DNA of 37,552 nt from a bacterium (lineage in GTDB: Bacteria; Patescibacteriota; Patescibacteriia; UBA9934), in NCBI GenBank assembly GCA_027592325.1, contig JAQCKO010000012.1, positions 1 through 37,552 of the forward strand. Reading direction: 5' to 3'. A program made the translations under genes and the position numbers. Positions 31,254 to 37,552 of this stretch are shown in pieces; positions within the stretch are counted from its first letter, which is position 1, and each line of letters begins with the position of its first letter. A model generated the notes under the pieces. The model had not been told where the DNA came from. It ran no database searches and saw nothing but the letters and a program-made list of their open reading frames with translations.

Positions 31254-32273
31254 TTACCGCATGAACGGTTTTGTCGCGAATTGAACCGCGCGGTGAAGGA
31301 CGGGCTGAATATGGTACCGATCAAGATGTCGCATCATCCAAATCCATGCGCTGTAGTTAAATGTCACGACAAAGCCGCTCATCGCAATAATCGTGGCGAG
31401 CACGATGATGGCTGTAAGCGCTCCAACAAAGCTGACCAAAATCGTTGATCCTGACAAGATAACGGCGTAGAAAACGGTCATCATAAGAACAATTTCCACG
31501 AGTGCAATAAGTAATACGGCGAGAAAGGCAAAAATATTAACAAAAAGGATTAATATAGAGAGCTCGGTGGTTGTGAGCCAATGATTACGAAGCATATGCA
31601 CACCGAATCGGTACGATTCAGGAAGTGTTGCATCTTCACGAACAAGGTGGATGATGGCCGTCATACCAACGATATTGATTCCAAGCAATACTGGCAGTAA
31701 AGCAGCGTAAACAAGCAGGTACACGAGATAATTCAGCAGGACATTATCTGTCAACACATAGGAAACAAAGAGTGTGCCAATACCAATAACGATTAAACTC
31801 GAAAGAATAACGAGAGCATTTGCAGCTATAAGGCGCCAAAAATGTAGGTGATGCACCTCATGAAAAAGTTCTGCAAGCGTGAGTTTCTTTTGACGTTTGG
31901 CCGCACGCCAAACCGCGTTGACCAAAATGTGTTGCGCGCCAATGACCATGACCACAAATGCTAAGATCAAAATGATTCCTGCAGAAATGCGTATCGCGAG
32001 ATCGCTTGGTCCTAAGGTCAAAAGATTTTTTGAAAGTACCGTTGCGAGAGAATCGCTGCCAAGCAGGTTGTTCACTGTTTCGGCATTAAATTCGGTTGCT
32101 GGACGAATTTGCATCATTTGACGAAGAACCGGAAGGAGTATCGATCCTCCGGCCGCGAATGACGCAAGAAAGGCAAGGAACCAAAGTTCTTTATGGTCAT
32201 GCGCTGTTTTAAATGCTCGCCGCAGGAATGTTTCGTAGTGATTAACGGTCTTTTTTAGTATTGGCATTTTCAT
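31254..32273 (-). CDS. Polytopic membrane protein, unknown function (339 aa)
   Basis: No family recognised. The protein has about six TM helices (near residues 30-50, 90-110, 135-170, 185-210, 230-260 and 265-310 of this form), with a cytoplasmic, basic N-terminus and C-terminus. The start at 32271-32273 (MKMPILKKTVNHY) has GGAGG 3 nt upstream; the next ATG two codons later has better SD spacing. The track-length form from 32315 lies upstream of a -10 TATACT (32294-32299). Co-transcription with pilB suggests a link to the envelope or pilus, unproven. Confidence 0.75.
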   Translation of the reverse strand: MKMPILKKTVNHYETFLRRAFKTAHDHKELWFLAFLASFAAGGSILLPVLRQMMQIRPATEFNAETVNNLLGSDSLATVLSKNLLTLGPSDLAIRISAGIILILAFVVMVIGAQHILVNAVWRAAKRQKKLTLAELFHEVHHLHFWRLIAANALVILSSLIVIGIGTLFVSYVLTDNVLLNYLVYLLVYAALLPVLLGINIVGMTAIIHLVREDATLPESYRFGVHMLRNHWLTTTELSILILFVNIFAFLAVLLIALVEIVLMMTVFYAVILSGSTILVSFVGALTAIIVLATIIAMSGFVVTFNYSAWIWMMRHLDRYHIQPVLHRAVQFATKPFMR

Positions 32274-32293
32274 AGTCCTCCAAATATAGTCTG

Positions 32294-32299
32294 AGTATA
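32294..32299 (-). promoter_or_regulatory. -10 box of the membrane-protein/pilB operon
   Basis: Minus-strand TATACT; the transcript start near 32287 would leave about 14 nt of leader including the SD. No good -35. Confidence 0.4.
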
Positions 32300-32309
32300 T
32301 CATGTTGGT

Positions 32310-32456
32310 AGACAAAAAACGCCACAGCTTCTCTTGAACGGCAACTTCAATCTATTGTTCTTGTGAAACATGCCAGGAAGCACGTTTCACTTTGGTCCTA
32401 CCTATCAGCAGGAACGACTGAACGGCGGTGCTATTCAGGAGAAGCTGTGGCGTTTT
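32310..32456 (-). ncRNA. ftsH 3' structured element with an 18-bp closing stem
   Basis: AAAACGCCACAGCTTCTC (32316-32333) pairs perfectly with GAGAAGCTGTGGCGTTTT (32439-32456) across about 105 nt. On the minus strand the stem runs into GTTTTTTG, so it acts as the ftsH terminator. The loop has its own perfect stem GTGAAAC/GTTTCAC. It may be a 3'UTR-derived small RNA or a terminator with an inserted domain. Confidence 0.55.
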
Positions 32457-32494
32457 GAGCTCCTCAAGGAAAGTCAGATTTTTGCGGCGTAAAT

Positions 32495-34345
32495 CTAGTT
32501 CGATGATCGTACTTTGATCTTCGGTGCTTTCTTCGCTGGCCCAACGATGGCCTCGAATTCTTCCTTTTCAATCATTTCATTTTTCAGGAGGGCATTCACG
32601 ATTTTGTCGAGTTCTTTACGCTCAGTTTTAATGATTTCTCGTGCGCGATCAAGAGCTGTTGTAACAAGACGTTTAACTTCACCATCAATCGCTTCTGATG
32701 TTTTTTCAGAATAATCTTTGTTTTGGTGCATTTCCTTTCCAAGGAAAATCATCTCTTCACGCTCACCGTAGGTTCGTGGACCCATTTCTTCACTCATTCC
32801 ATAGCGAGTCACCATGCGCTTTGCGTTTTCTGTGACATTCTTGAGGTCGCTTGAAGGTCCGGTAGTGATATCACCAAAAATGATTTCCTCTGCCGCGTAT
32901 CCCCCGAGCGCCATCGCCATATCATCAAGATACTCATTTCGGAACTTGTATTTTTTATCATGCTCAGGAAGGCTCATTGTATATCCACCAGCCTGTCCAC
33001 GGGGAACGATTGATACCTTGTGGACCTCATCGCAATGAGGGAGCAAATGGCCAACAAGCGCATGACCAGCTTCGTGATATGCCGTGATGAGACGTTCGTC
33101 ATCGGAGTGAATATGGCTCTTACGTTCAGGGCCAAGCATCACCTTTTCAATCGCTTCAAGAAGATGTGCTTGCGTAATGATTTTCTTATTTTCACGAGCC
33201 GTCAAGATAGCCGCTTCATTCATGATATTCATCAGGTCGGCCCCAGAAAATCCTACCGTTCGCTGTGCAATACGTTGTAGATCAACGCTATCTTGCAGAG
33301 GCTTCCCCTTTGCATGAATGTCGAGAATTTCTTTTCGATCTTTGAGCGAAGGGAGGTCGAGGGTGATGCGGCGGTCAAAGCGTCCCGGACGAAGGAGGGC
33401 AGGGTCAAGAACATCTGGACGGTTTGTTGCTGCAATAACAATAATTCCGCTATTTGGTTCGAATCCGTCCATTTCAACAAGAATTTGGTTGAGAGTTTGT
33501 TCACGTTCATCATTTCCGCCTCCAAGACCCGCGCCACGCTGACGTCCAACGGCGTCAATTTCGTCAATAAAGACAATGCAAGGTGAGGCTTTTTTCGCTT
33601 TTTGAAATAGGTCACGAACGCGTGACGCACCAACACCCACGAACATTTCAACGAATTCAGAACCAGAAATATGGAAAAATGGCGCACCAGCTTCACCGGC
33701 AACAGCTCGTGCAAGGAGTGTTTTTCCCGTTCCAGGTGGCCCCATCAGAAGCACTCCTTTTGGAATTTTGGCCCCAACTTCGATGAATTTTTTTGGATGC
33801 TTTAAAAAGTCGACAATTTCAGATAGCTCTTCTTTCGCTTCTTTTGCACCTGCAACATCGCCAAACTTTACTTTATGCTTTTTCCCGTCCACTTCGCGTG
33901 CCTTTGTTTGTCCAAAATTCATTGCACGGCTATTGGCTCCTTGTACTTGGCGCATGATGAACCAAAAAATGACAAAAAAGCCAATAAGGAAGAGGAAGGT
34001 TGGAAGAATGGATTGAAGGAGGGCGAGAGCAGCGGGAGTCTCTTTCACTTCAATATTAAGCGCGGCAAGTTCTTCCGCGGTCATTCCGTAGCTTGTGAGA
34101 AGTTCAGAGAGTGATTGTCCTGGTTCTTTTTTTACCTCGAATGCTGTTTCTTCTGCTCCAAAGACAGCAATAGTGTCTCCGAGTACCTCAAGGCGCTCCA
34201 CTTCACCTGAATCAATTTTTTGTACAAGTGAAGAAATATCGATAATTTCTGGTTTACCGTTATCAATCGCAATGCCTGATAAGACAGCGCTAATTCCGAC
34301 GAGAACAATGATGAAGATCAAAATACGATTCCAAATATTCTGCAT
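32495..34345 (-). CDS. ftsH: ATP-dependent zinc metalloprotease FtsH
   Basis: The membrane AAA+ protease for quality control. The 616 aa have TM1 (about 6-26), a short extracytoplasmic domain (27-110), TM2 (about 113-131), an AAA module with Walker A GPPGTGKT (202-209), Walker [12 protein letters not shown] (257-267), the [23 protein letters not shown] (306-325), and the zinc motif HEAGH (424-428). The length and layout are standard. No SD was seen; a -10-like CATATT lies about 23 nt upstream. Confidence 0.98.
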   Translation of the reverse strand: MQNIWNRILIFIIVLVGISAVLSGIAIDNGKPEIIDISSLVQKIDSGEVERLEVLGDTIAVFGAEETAFEVKKEPGQSLSELLTSYGMTAEELAALNIEVKETPAALALLQSILPTFLFLIGFFVIFWFIMRQVQGANSRAMNFGQTKAREVDGKKHKVKFGDVAGAKEAKEELSEIVDFLKHPKKFIEVGAKIPKGVLLMGPPGTGKTLLARAVAGEAGAPFFHISGSEFVEMFVGVGASRVRDLFQKAKKASPCIVFIDEIDAVGRQRGAGLGGGNDEREQTLNQILVEMDGFEPNSGIIVIAATNRPDVLDPALLRPGRFDRRITLDLPSLKDRKEILDIHAKGKPLQDSVDLQRIAQRTVGFSGADLMNIMNEAAILTARENKKIITQAHLLEAIEKVMLGPERKSHIHSDDERLITAYHEAGHALVGHLLPHCDEVHKVSIVPRGQAGGYTMSLPEHDKKYKFRNEYLDDMAMALGGYAAEEIIFGDITTGPSSDLKNVTENAKRMVTRYGMSEEMGPRTYGEREEMIFLGKEMHQNKDYSEKTSEAIDGEVKRLVTTALDRAREIIKTERKELDKIVNALLKNEMIEKEEFEAIVGPAKKAPKIKVRSSN

Positions 34346-34398
34346 AACATGATGAATTCAATGCGCGTAATATGACAGAGAATGCCATTTTTGGCAAA

Positions 34399-34424
34399 CA
34401 AAAGAAAGCCCGCTCACGAAGAGC
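34399..34424 (-). terminator. Terminator of the 36-aa gene
   Basis: CCCGCTC and GAGCGGG with a TTCGT loop on the minus strand, followed by CTTTCTTTTG. It contains the stop codon of the small gene. Confidence 0.75.
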
Positions 34425-34524
34425 GGGACGGCTTTGCCCATTGGGGCAGTTTGCGTTCGTCTGTCAGGTCGAGACGTTCTCGCGTGGTTGGCGAGAGGCG
34501 CACAAGGCAGCGCTTGTCTCGCAT
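34414..34524 (-). CDS. Candidate tiny basic protein (36 aa), leaderless
   Basis: The ATG at 34522-34524 opens 36 codons (MRDKRCLVRLSPTTRERLDL, then TDERKLPQWAKPSRSS) rich in Arg/Lys. The stop TGA lies inside the terminator hairpin. A -10 TATACC (34530-34535, minus) ends 5 nt before the ATG. A nucleic-acid-binding role is only suggested by charge. The unit has both a -10 and a terminator, which argues for expression, but no homolog is recognised and it may instead be a small RNA. Confidence 0.45.
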   Translation of the reverse strand: MRDKRCLVRLSPTTRERLDLTDERKLPQWAKPSRSS

Positions 34525-34540
34525 GAGGTGGTATAGCGTC

Positions 34541-34546
34541 TATTCT
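34541..34546 (+). promoter_or_regulatory. -10 box of the 96-aa gene
   Basis: TATTCT ends 7 nt before the ATG at 34554. Only 5 bp separate it from the opposite-strand -10 (34530-34535). Confidence 0.45.
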
Positions 34547-34553
34547 TCATTAC

Positions 34554-34844
34554 ATGCGTCATATAAAGATGATTGAAGGGGTGCCAGACAGTACGCGAAG
34601 AAAATCAGCAGATCATGTTTATTTGCTGACAGAAAGGTTACTCCTAGAGTCTTCAACATTTACTTTCGTCAATGGATTTGGAGCATCCTCTTTTCAGGCA
34701 TTTTCACCAGGTGATTGTATTGCCGTTATGGGCACAAAAAAAATCATCATGGACAATGAGGGTGTTATCGTGTTTCCAAAGCTGCCCGAACACACGAAGA
34801 TGGGGAGTCCGTACTGTTACCTTGCAAAAAGAGTACTCGAGTGA
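34554..34844 (+). CDS. Small beta-rich protein (96 aa), AstE/AspA C-terminal-like barrel suspected
   Basis: No firm family. The pattern FSPGDCIAVMGTKKIIMDNEGVIVFPKLPEHTKMGSPYCYLAKRV resembles the beta-barrel C-terminal domain of succinylglutamate desuccinylase/aspartoacylase proteins (G..ia....v.ap.dG.i.fPk....G....fla), but the zinc catalytic domain is absent. That would make it a free-standing domain. The start at 34554 fits the -10 box (leaderless); a second ATG is at 34569. Confidence 0.6.
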   Translation: MRHIKMIEGVPDSTRRKSADHVYLLTERLLLESSTFTFVNGFGASSFQAFSPGDCIAVMGTKKIIMDNEGVIVFPKLPEHTKMGSPYCYLAKRVLE

Positions 34845-34858
34845 CACGCTATTCAAAA

Positions 34859-34889
34859 AATGAACGAGCTCGTTAGCTCGTTCATTTTT
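34859..34889. terminator. Bidirectional terminator between the 96-aa gene and the S1 gene
   Basis: AATGAACGAGCT (34859-34870) pairs with AGCTCGTTCATT (34875-34886) around CGTT, with A-runs upstream and TTTTTA downstream. Confidence 0.85.
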
Positions 34890-34941
34890 ATTGGCACGCA
34901 TGAGTTCTGTACTCGTTTATGCTGCTCGTCTATTTCACCTT

Positions 34942-36123
34942 TTACTCAGCAGCTGTTTCCGTTGCGGCTTCTTCTGCTGCGGGCTCTTCTTTCGTATCTT
35001 CATTTTTATCCTCACCCTTAAGGGCCTTGATAGAAAGTCCTAGGCGGTGTTCATTTGCCTCAATTGAGACAATTTTGAATTCACGTTTCTTTCCGACCTC
35101 TCCGTACTTAGAGAGATCTTCTTTTGGATTATTCGTGATTTCTGAAATGTGCGCGAGTCCATGAATATCTTGGTCAAGCTCTACGAAGAATCCAAATGGA
35201 TTGATCTTCAGAACCGTCCCTTCAATGACATCTCCGACATTGTACTTTTTGCTCACTTTTGTCCACGGATCTTCAACGAGTTTTTTCATTGAAAGGAAAA
35301 TCTTACTTCCCTCAATGCCGATAATTTCCGCTTCTACTTGCTGACCGATTTTAAGGAGTTGCTTTGGGTGGTCAATACGCTGCCAAGCGATTTCAGAAAT
35401 GTGAACAAGCCCTTCAAGACCAGCATTTTCATCTCCGTTTTCTGGCGCGAATTTCACAAAGGCACCGAAATCAGCAAGGGCAGTAATCTCACCCTTTACG
35501 CGTTCACTGATGGTGATTTGTGAAATGACATTCTTCTGTTCTGCTTCCCAAACAGCTTTTTCAGAAACAATAAGCTTTTCATCCTCTTCATTAATGTCGA
35601 GAATCATGACCTCGAAACTCTTTCCAACATATTCTTGAAGTTTTTCAAGAATCTTTCCTTTGTCTCCGCCTGTCACGCGCGGGTAATGATCTGGAGAAAG
35701 CTGCGAAACAGGAAGGAATCCCGTCATATGCTTTGCGCGAATAAGAAGCCCTCCTTTATTTGCGTCAAGCACCTTGACTTTGATTTTCTCTCCAGCATCA
35801 AAAGCAGTTTTGATGTCTTCCCATGCCTTTTTGCGTCCAGCGTAACGGAATGAGAGCTCCATTTCTCCCATTTCATTTTCAAGCTCTATAACAGTCGCCT
35901 CAACTTTTTGTCCGATTTTAAGGCTTCCGTAAATATCGCTTTCAGAGAACAATTCTCCTCCGCGAACAACACCTGTGGTGAGTCCGCTGATATCGAGACG
36001 AATTTCACGTCCTTTCGTTGAGGTCACGGTACCGGTAACGAGCTCACCGATATTTGGAACAGACAAAAACTCGCCTGTTTCGAGCAGTTTTGCGAGTTCT
36101 GAGTGAGGGTTTTGGTCAATCAT
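34942..36123 (-). CDS. S1 RNA-binding domain protein (ribosomal protein S1-like)
   Basis: An RNA-binding protein with four S1 repeats (about 20-85, 105-175, 207-285 and 298-365), the third and fourth with the typical GEITALADFGAFVKF and GTVLKINPFGFFVELDQDIHGLAHISEI. The 393 aa end in an acidic Ala/Glu tail (about 368-393). This fits a short ribosomal protein S1, which aids mRNA binding; four instead of six repeats is common outside Proteobacteria. AGGA lies 8 nt before the ATG. The promoter is about 75 nt upstream. Confidence 0.9.
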   Translation of the reverse strand: MIDQNPHSELAKLLETGEFLSVPNIGELVTGTVTSTKGREIRLDISGLTTGVVRGGELFSESDIYGSLKIGQKVEATVIELENEMGEMELSFRYAGRKKAWEDIKTAFDAGEKIKVKVLDANKGGLLIRAKHMTGFLPVSQLSPDHYPRVTGGDKGKILEKLQEYVGKSFEVMILDINEEDEKLIVSEKAVWEAEQKNVISQITISERVKGEITALADFGAFVKFAPENGDENAGLEGLVHISEIAWQRIDHPKQLLKIGQQVEAEIIGIEGSKIFLSMKKLVEDPWTKVSKKYNVGDVIEGTVLKINPFGFFVELDQDIHGLAHISEITNNPKEDLSKYGEVGKKREFKIVSIEANEHRLGLSIKALKGEDKNEDTKEEPAAEEAATETAAE

Positions 36124-36195
36124 ACAATGTTTCCTGGCTCCAGTCGAAAATGGTCTTTCGAGGGCTCCGGGCGCTAAGAATTAGATAGCGGGGGG

Positions 36196-36224
36196 AGAAT
36201 AGCGATTTTTTGGGGGAAAGTCAA
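36196..36224 (-). promoter_or_regulatory. Promoter of the S1 gene
   Basis: Minus strand: -35 TTGACT (36219-36224), a 17-bp spacer, and -10 TATTCT (36196-36201). The leader is about 65 nt. Confidence 0.75.
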
Positions 36225-36367
36225 GGGTTGAATCGTTCACATACCTTCGGTACGTTCGCGATTTGCTGGCGTCAATTCGTCAAGAGTTGGGGGGAGAAGC
36301 GAATAGTATGAGCTTAGGATGAAGCGATACGAGCGTCTTACCTCCAATCTTTACACCTCCTGAATTT

Positions 36368-36376
36368 TCTGCTAAC
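36368..36376 (+). promoter_or_regulatory. Extended -10 promoter of the 180-aa orphan gene
   Basis: TGC followed by TAACCT. Its expected start near 36384 leaves about 34 nt to the ATG. Confidence 0.5.
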
Positions 36377-36417
36377 CTTACGCGAGTTCTAAACGTCCTT
36401 TTCCCCCGAGGTGTGAG

Positions 36418-36960
36418 ATGAGTGAGGCAGTGATCGCCATCGAGCGGGATGATCTTTCAAAGGCTCGTACACTCCTCAATGCGCTTCGCAATTACATCGA
36501 TACGATCGCACGTCAGAATGGCTGGTCGTTCACACCGCGCACTGAACACATTGCCTGCGAAGGCTCCCTCGCTGAGCACAACGAAACCTCCACTGGTTTC
36601 CGGTGGGGCATCCAAACGAGCGGTGGCTGGATGCAAGTGATGGAATTGATGCAGAAAAGGCCGGACAAGTCGGAGCTCATCCTTTTTTTCCGGCGCGTCG
36701 GTTCTCTCGGCTTCGAGCGTATCGAATTTGTTCAGGGTATGAATGGTCCGCAGGCATATATCCAAAATATGCATGGTGGCGTGGTATGGCATGGATCATC
36801 CCTAGCCGGTTCTGAGTCGTTGGTTAAAAGTGTACCAAGCCCATTGAATTGGATGCGTTATCTTGAGGTTATAATTTGGCGCGTACTCATGTACCACGAA
36901 ATGGCGCGTCACAAGCCGTCGGAGGATGGCGATGGTCCGCCGACCAAGCTCGACGCCTGA
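36418..36960 (+). CDS. Orphan protein, unknown function (180 aa)
   Basis: No family recognised. It starts with a helical region (MSEAVIAIERDDLSKARTLLNALRNYIDTIARQNG), followed by a beta-rich middle (GFRWGIQTSGGWMQVMELM, SELILFFRRVGSLGFERIEFVQG) and a C-terminal helix (NWMRYLEVIIWRVLMYHEMARH) that is hydrophobic but contains charges. The ATG at 36418 has a GAGGTG SD about 5 nt upstream. It is a separate unit with its own terminator. Confidence 0.75.
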   Translation: MSEAVIAIERDDLSKARTLLNALRNYIDTIARQNGWSFTPRTEHIACEGSLAEHNETSTGFRWGIQTSGGWMQVMELMQKRPDKSELILFFRRVGSLGFERIEFVQGMNGPQAYIQNMHGGVVWHGSSLAGSESLVKSVPSPLNWMRYLEVIIWRVLMYHEMARHKPSEDGDGPPTKLDA

Positions 36961-36986
36961 CCGCGCCTCGTCTCGCGTCCTCCTTC

Positions 36987-37016
36987 CGCCGAGTCCCCGT
37001 GGGCTCGGCGTTTTTC
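36987..37016 (+). terminator. Terminator of the 180-aa orphan gene
   Basis: CGCCGAG plus CCC pairs with GGG plus CTCGGCG, followed by TTTTT. Confidence 0.85.
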
Positions 37017-37032
37017 TGTCTTACACATTTCC

Positions 37033-37041
37033 TGCTACACT
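37033..37041 (+). promoter_or_regulatory. Extended -10 promoter of the last gene
   Basis: TGC followed by TACACT (37036-37041), 8 nt before the ATG at 37050, so transcription starts within about 2 nt of the codon. Confidence 0.55.
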
Positions 37042-37049
37042 ACCCACAT

Positions 37050-37552
37050 ATGCCGCATAAACATCAAGCGTTTTTAGACGAATTCAAGATATCTATCGAT
37101 AACATGGTCCCGCTGACGCCGCCGGAACTCCTCGAAGAAGCAAAAAAACTTCATGCTGAACTATCGTCTTCGGAAGAAACGAATGAAAAGCAAATCCATC
37201 AGGCCCTTTCTCTTATTGGCCGCAAAGAATATCCCTATAGAAAAGCTTATGTAGAGCTTTGCGCCGGAGACGAAGAGAACCGATTGCAAGAGGCAGTGTT
37301 TGAGCGGCTTGACGATGAGGTGAAGAAGAAAATCCAAAATATGACCAAGCATGGGGTGATTTTGGAGGAGTATGTAAAGAGTTCGCTATTTGAAGAGCAG
37401 CTTGACCCCGACGAGCGTTACCAAGTTGAGCAGGCGATTTTACTTGCCGATGAAGTGCTTGAGCATCAATGTGATGATCGGGCGAAGAAGCGAAAGGAAA
37501 GCTACGATGAGCTTGTGAAAAAGCATCAAGGAGAAGTAGACCGTCTACAGCG
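37050..37552 (+). CDS. Coiled-coil protein of unknown function, N-terminal part (runs off window)
   Basis: The reading frame is open from the ATG at 37050 to the window end (167 codons plus two bases). It reads MPHKHQAFLDEFKISIDNMV and continues as a highly charged helical protein (PPELLEEAKKLHAELSSSEETNEKQIHQAL, VFERLDDEVKKKIQNMTKHG, QVEQAILLADEVLEHQCDDRAKKRKESYDELVKKHQGEVD). No family recognised. The ATG is preceded by an extended -10 and lacks an SD. Confidence 0.75.
   Translation, partial: MPHKHQAFLDEFKISIDNMVPLTPPELLEEAKKLHAELSSSEETNEKQIHQALSLIGRKEYPYRKAYVELCAGDEENRLQEAVFERLDDEVKKKIQNMTKHGVILEEYVKSSLFEEQLDPDERYQVEQAILLADEVLEHQCDDRAKKRKESYDELVKKHQGEVDRLQ

Overview
The window looks like a chromosomal segment of a Patescibacteria/CPR bacterium, probably of a Parcubacteria-like lineage. 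The reasons are short divergent core proteins, a PilB-type pilus ATPase, VanW-like and SPFH proteins, many orphan genes, and housekeeping genes without Shine-Dalgarno (SD) sites. TGA is used as a normal stop, which argues against the Gracilibacteria/SR1 code. The exact lineage is an inference; no rRNA is present.

Layout. 1-9.5 kb: the smc start (minus), a DHH phosphoesterase, an orphan gene, clpP behind a CIRCE element, a small RNA (3275-3405), a dsbA-like / four-TM cysteine protein / AI-2E transporter operon (minus), then hsp20-vanW and an SPFH protein. 9.5-13.4 kb: the most unusual part, all readable on the minus strand. A consensus promoter at 13405-13433 drives a region of about 950 nt that folds almost continuously. 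It is followed by a 151-aa protein with a C-terminal membrane segment, a run of about twelve hairpins over 540 nt, and a 639-aa-class protein of unknown family. 13.5-20.8 kb: a complete F1Fo ATP synthase operon (I-like, a, c, b, delta, alpha, gamma, beta, epsilon). The c subunit carries a two-carboxylate, Na+-type site. 20.8-28.5 kb: small orphan genes, tRNA-Glu(UUC), a kinase-fold protein, uracil-DNA glycosylase, and tsaD-tsaE. 28.5-37.5 kb: a second structured RNA (28737-29162, minus), pilB with a membrane protein, ftsH, two tiny divergent genes, an S1-domain protein, an orphan gene and a truncated coiled-coil gene.

Two expression styles stand out. Housekeeping genes usually have a -10 box ending about 5-11 nt before the ATG, which implies leaderless mRNAs. 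About ten orphan genes instead have their own 17-bp-spacer promoter, a strong SD, an often GC-rich ORF and a hairpin terminator; they resemble independent cassettes placed between core genes.

Intergenic DNA also holds three repeat types: a degenerate 7-bp-phased repeat at five loci (one ends exactly at the atpB start codon), REP-like palindromic elements (two inverted copies flank atpB and one sits inside the large RNA), and a 32-bp dispersed repeat. No CRISPR array, transposase or phage gene was seen.
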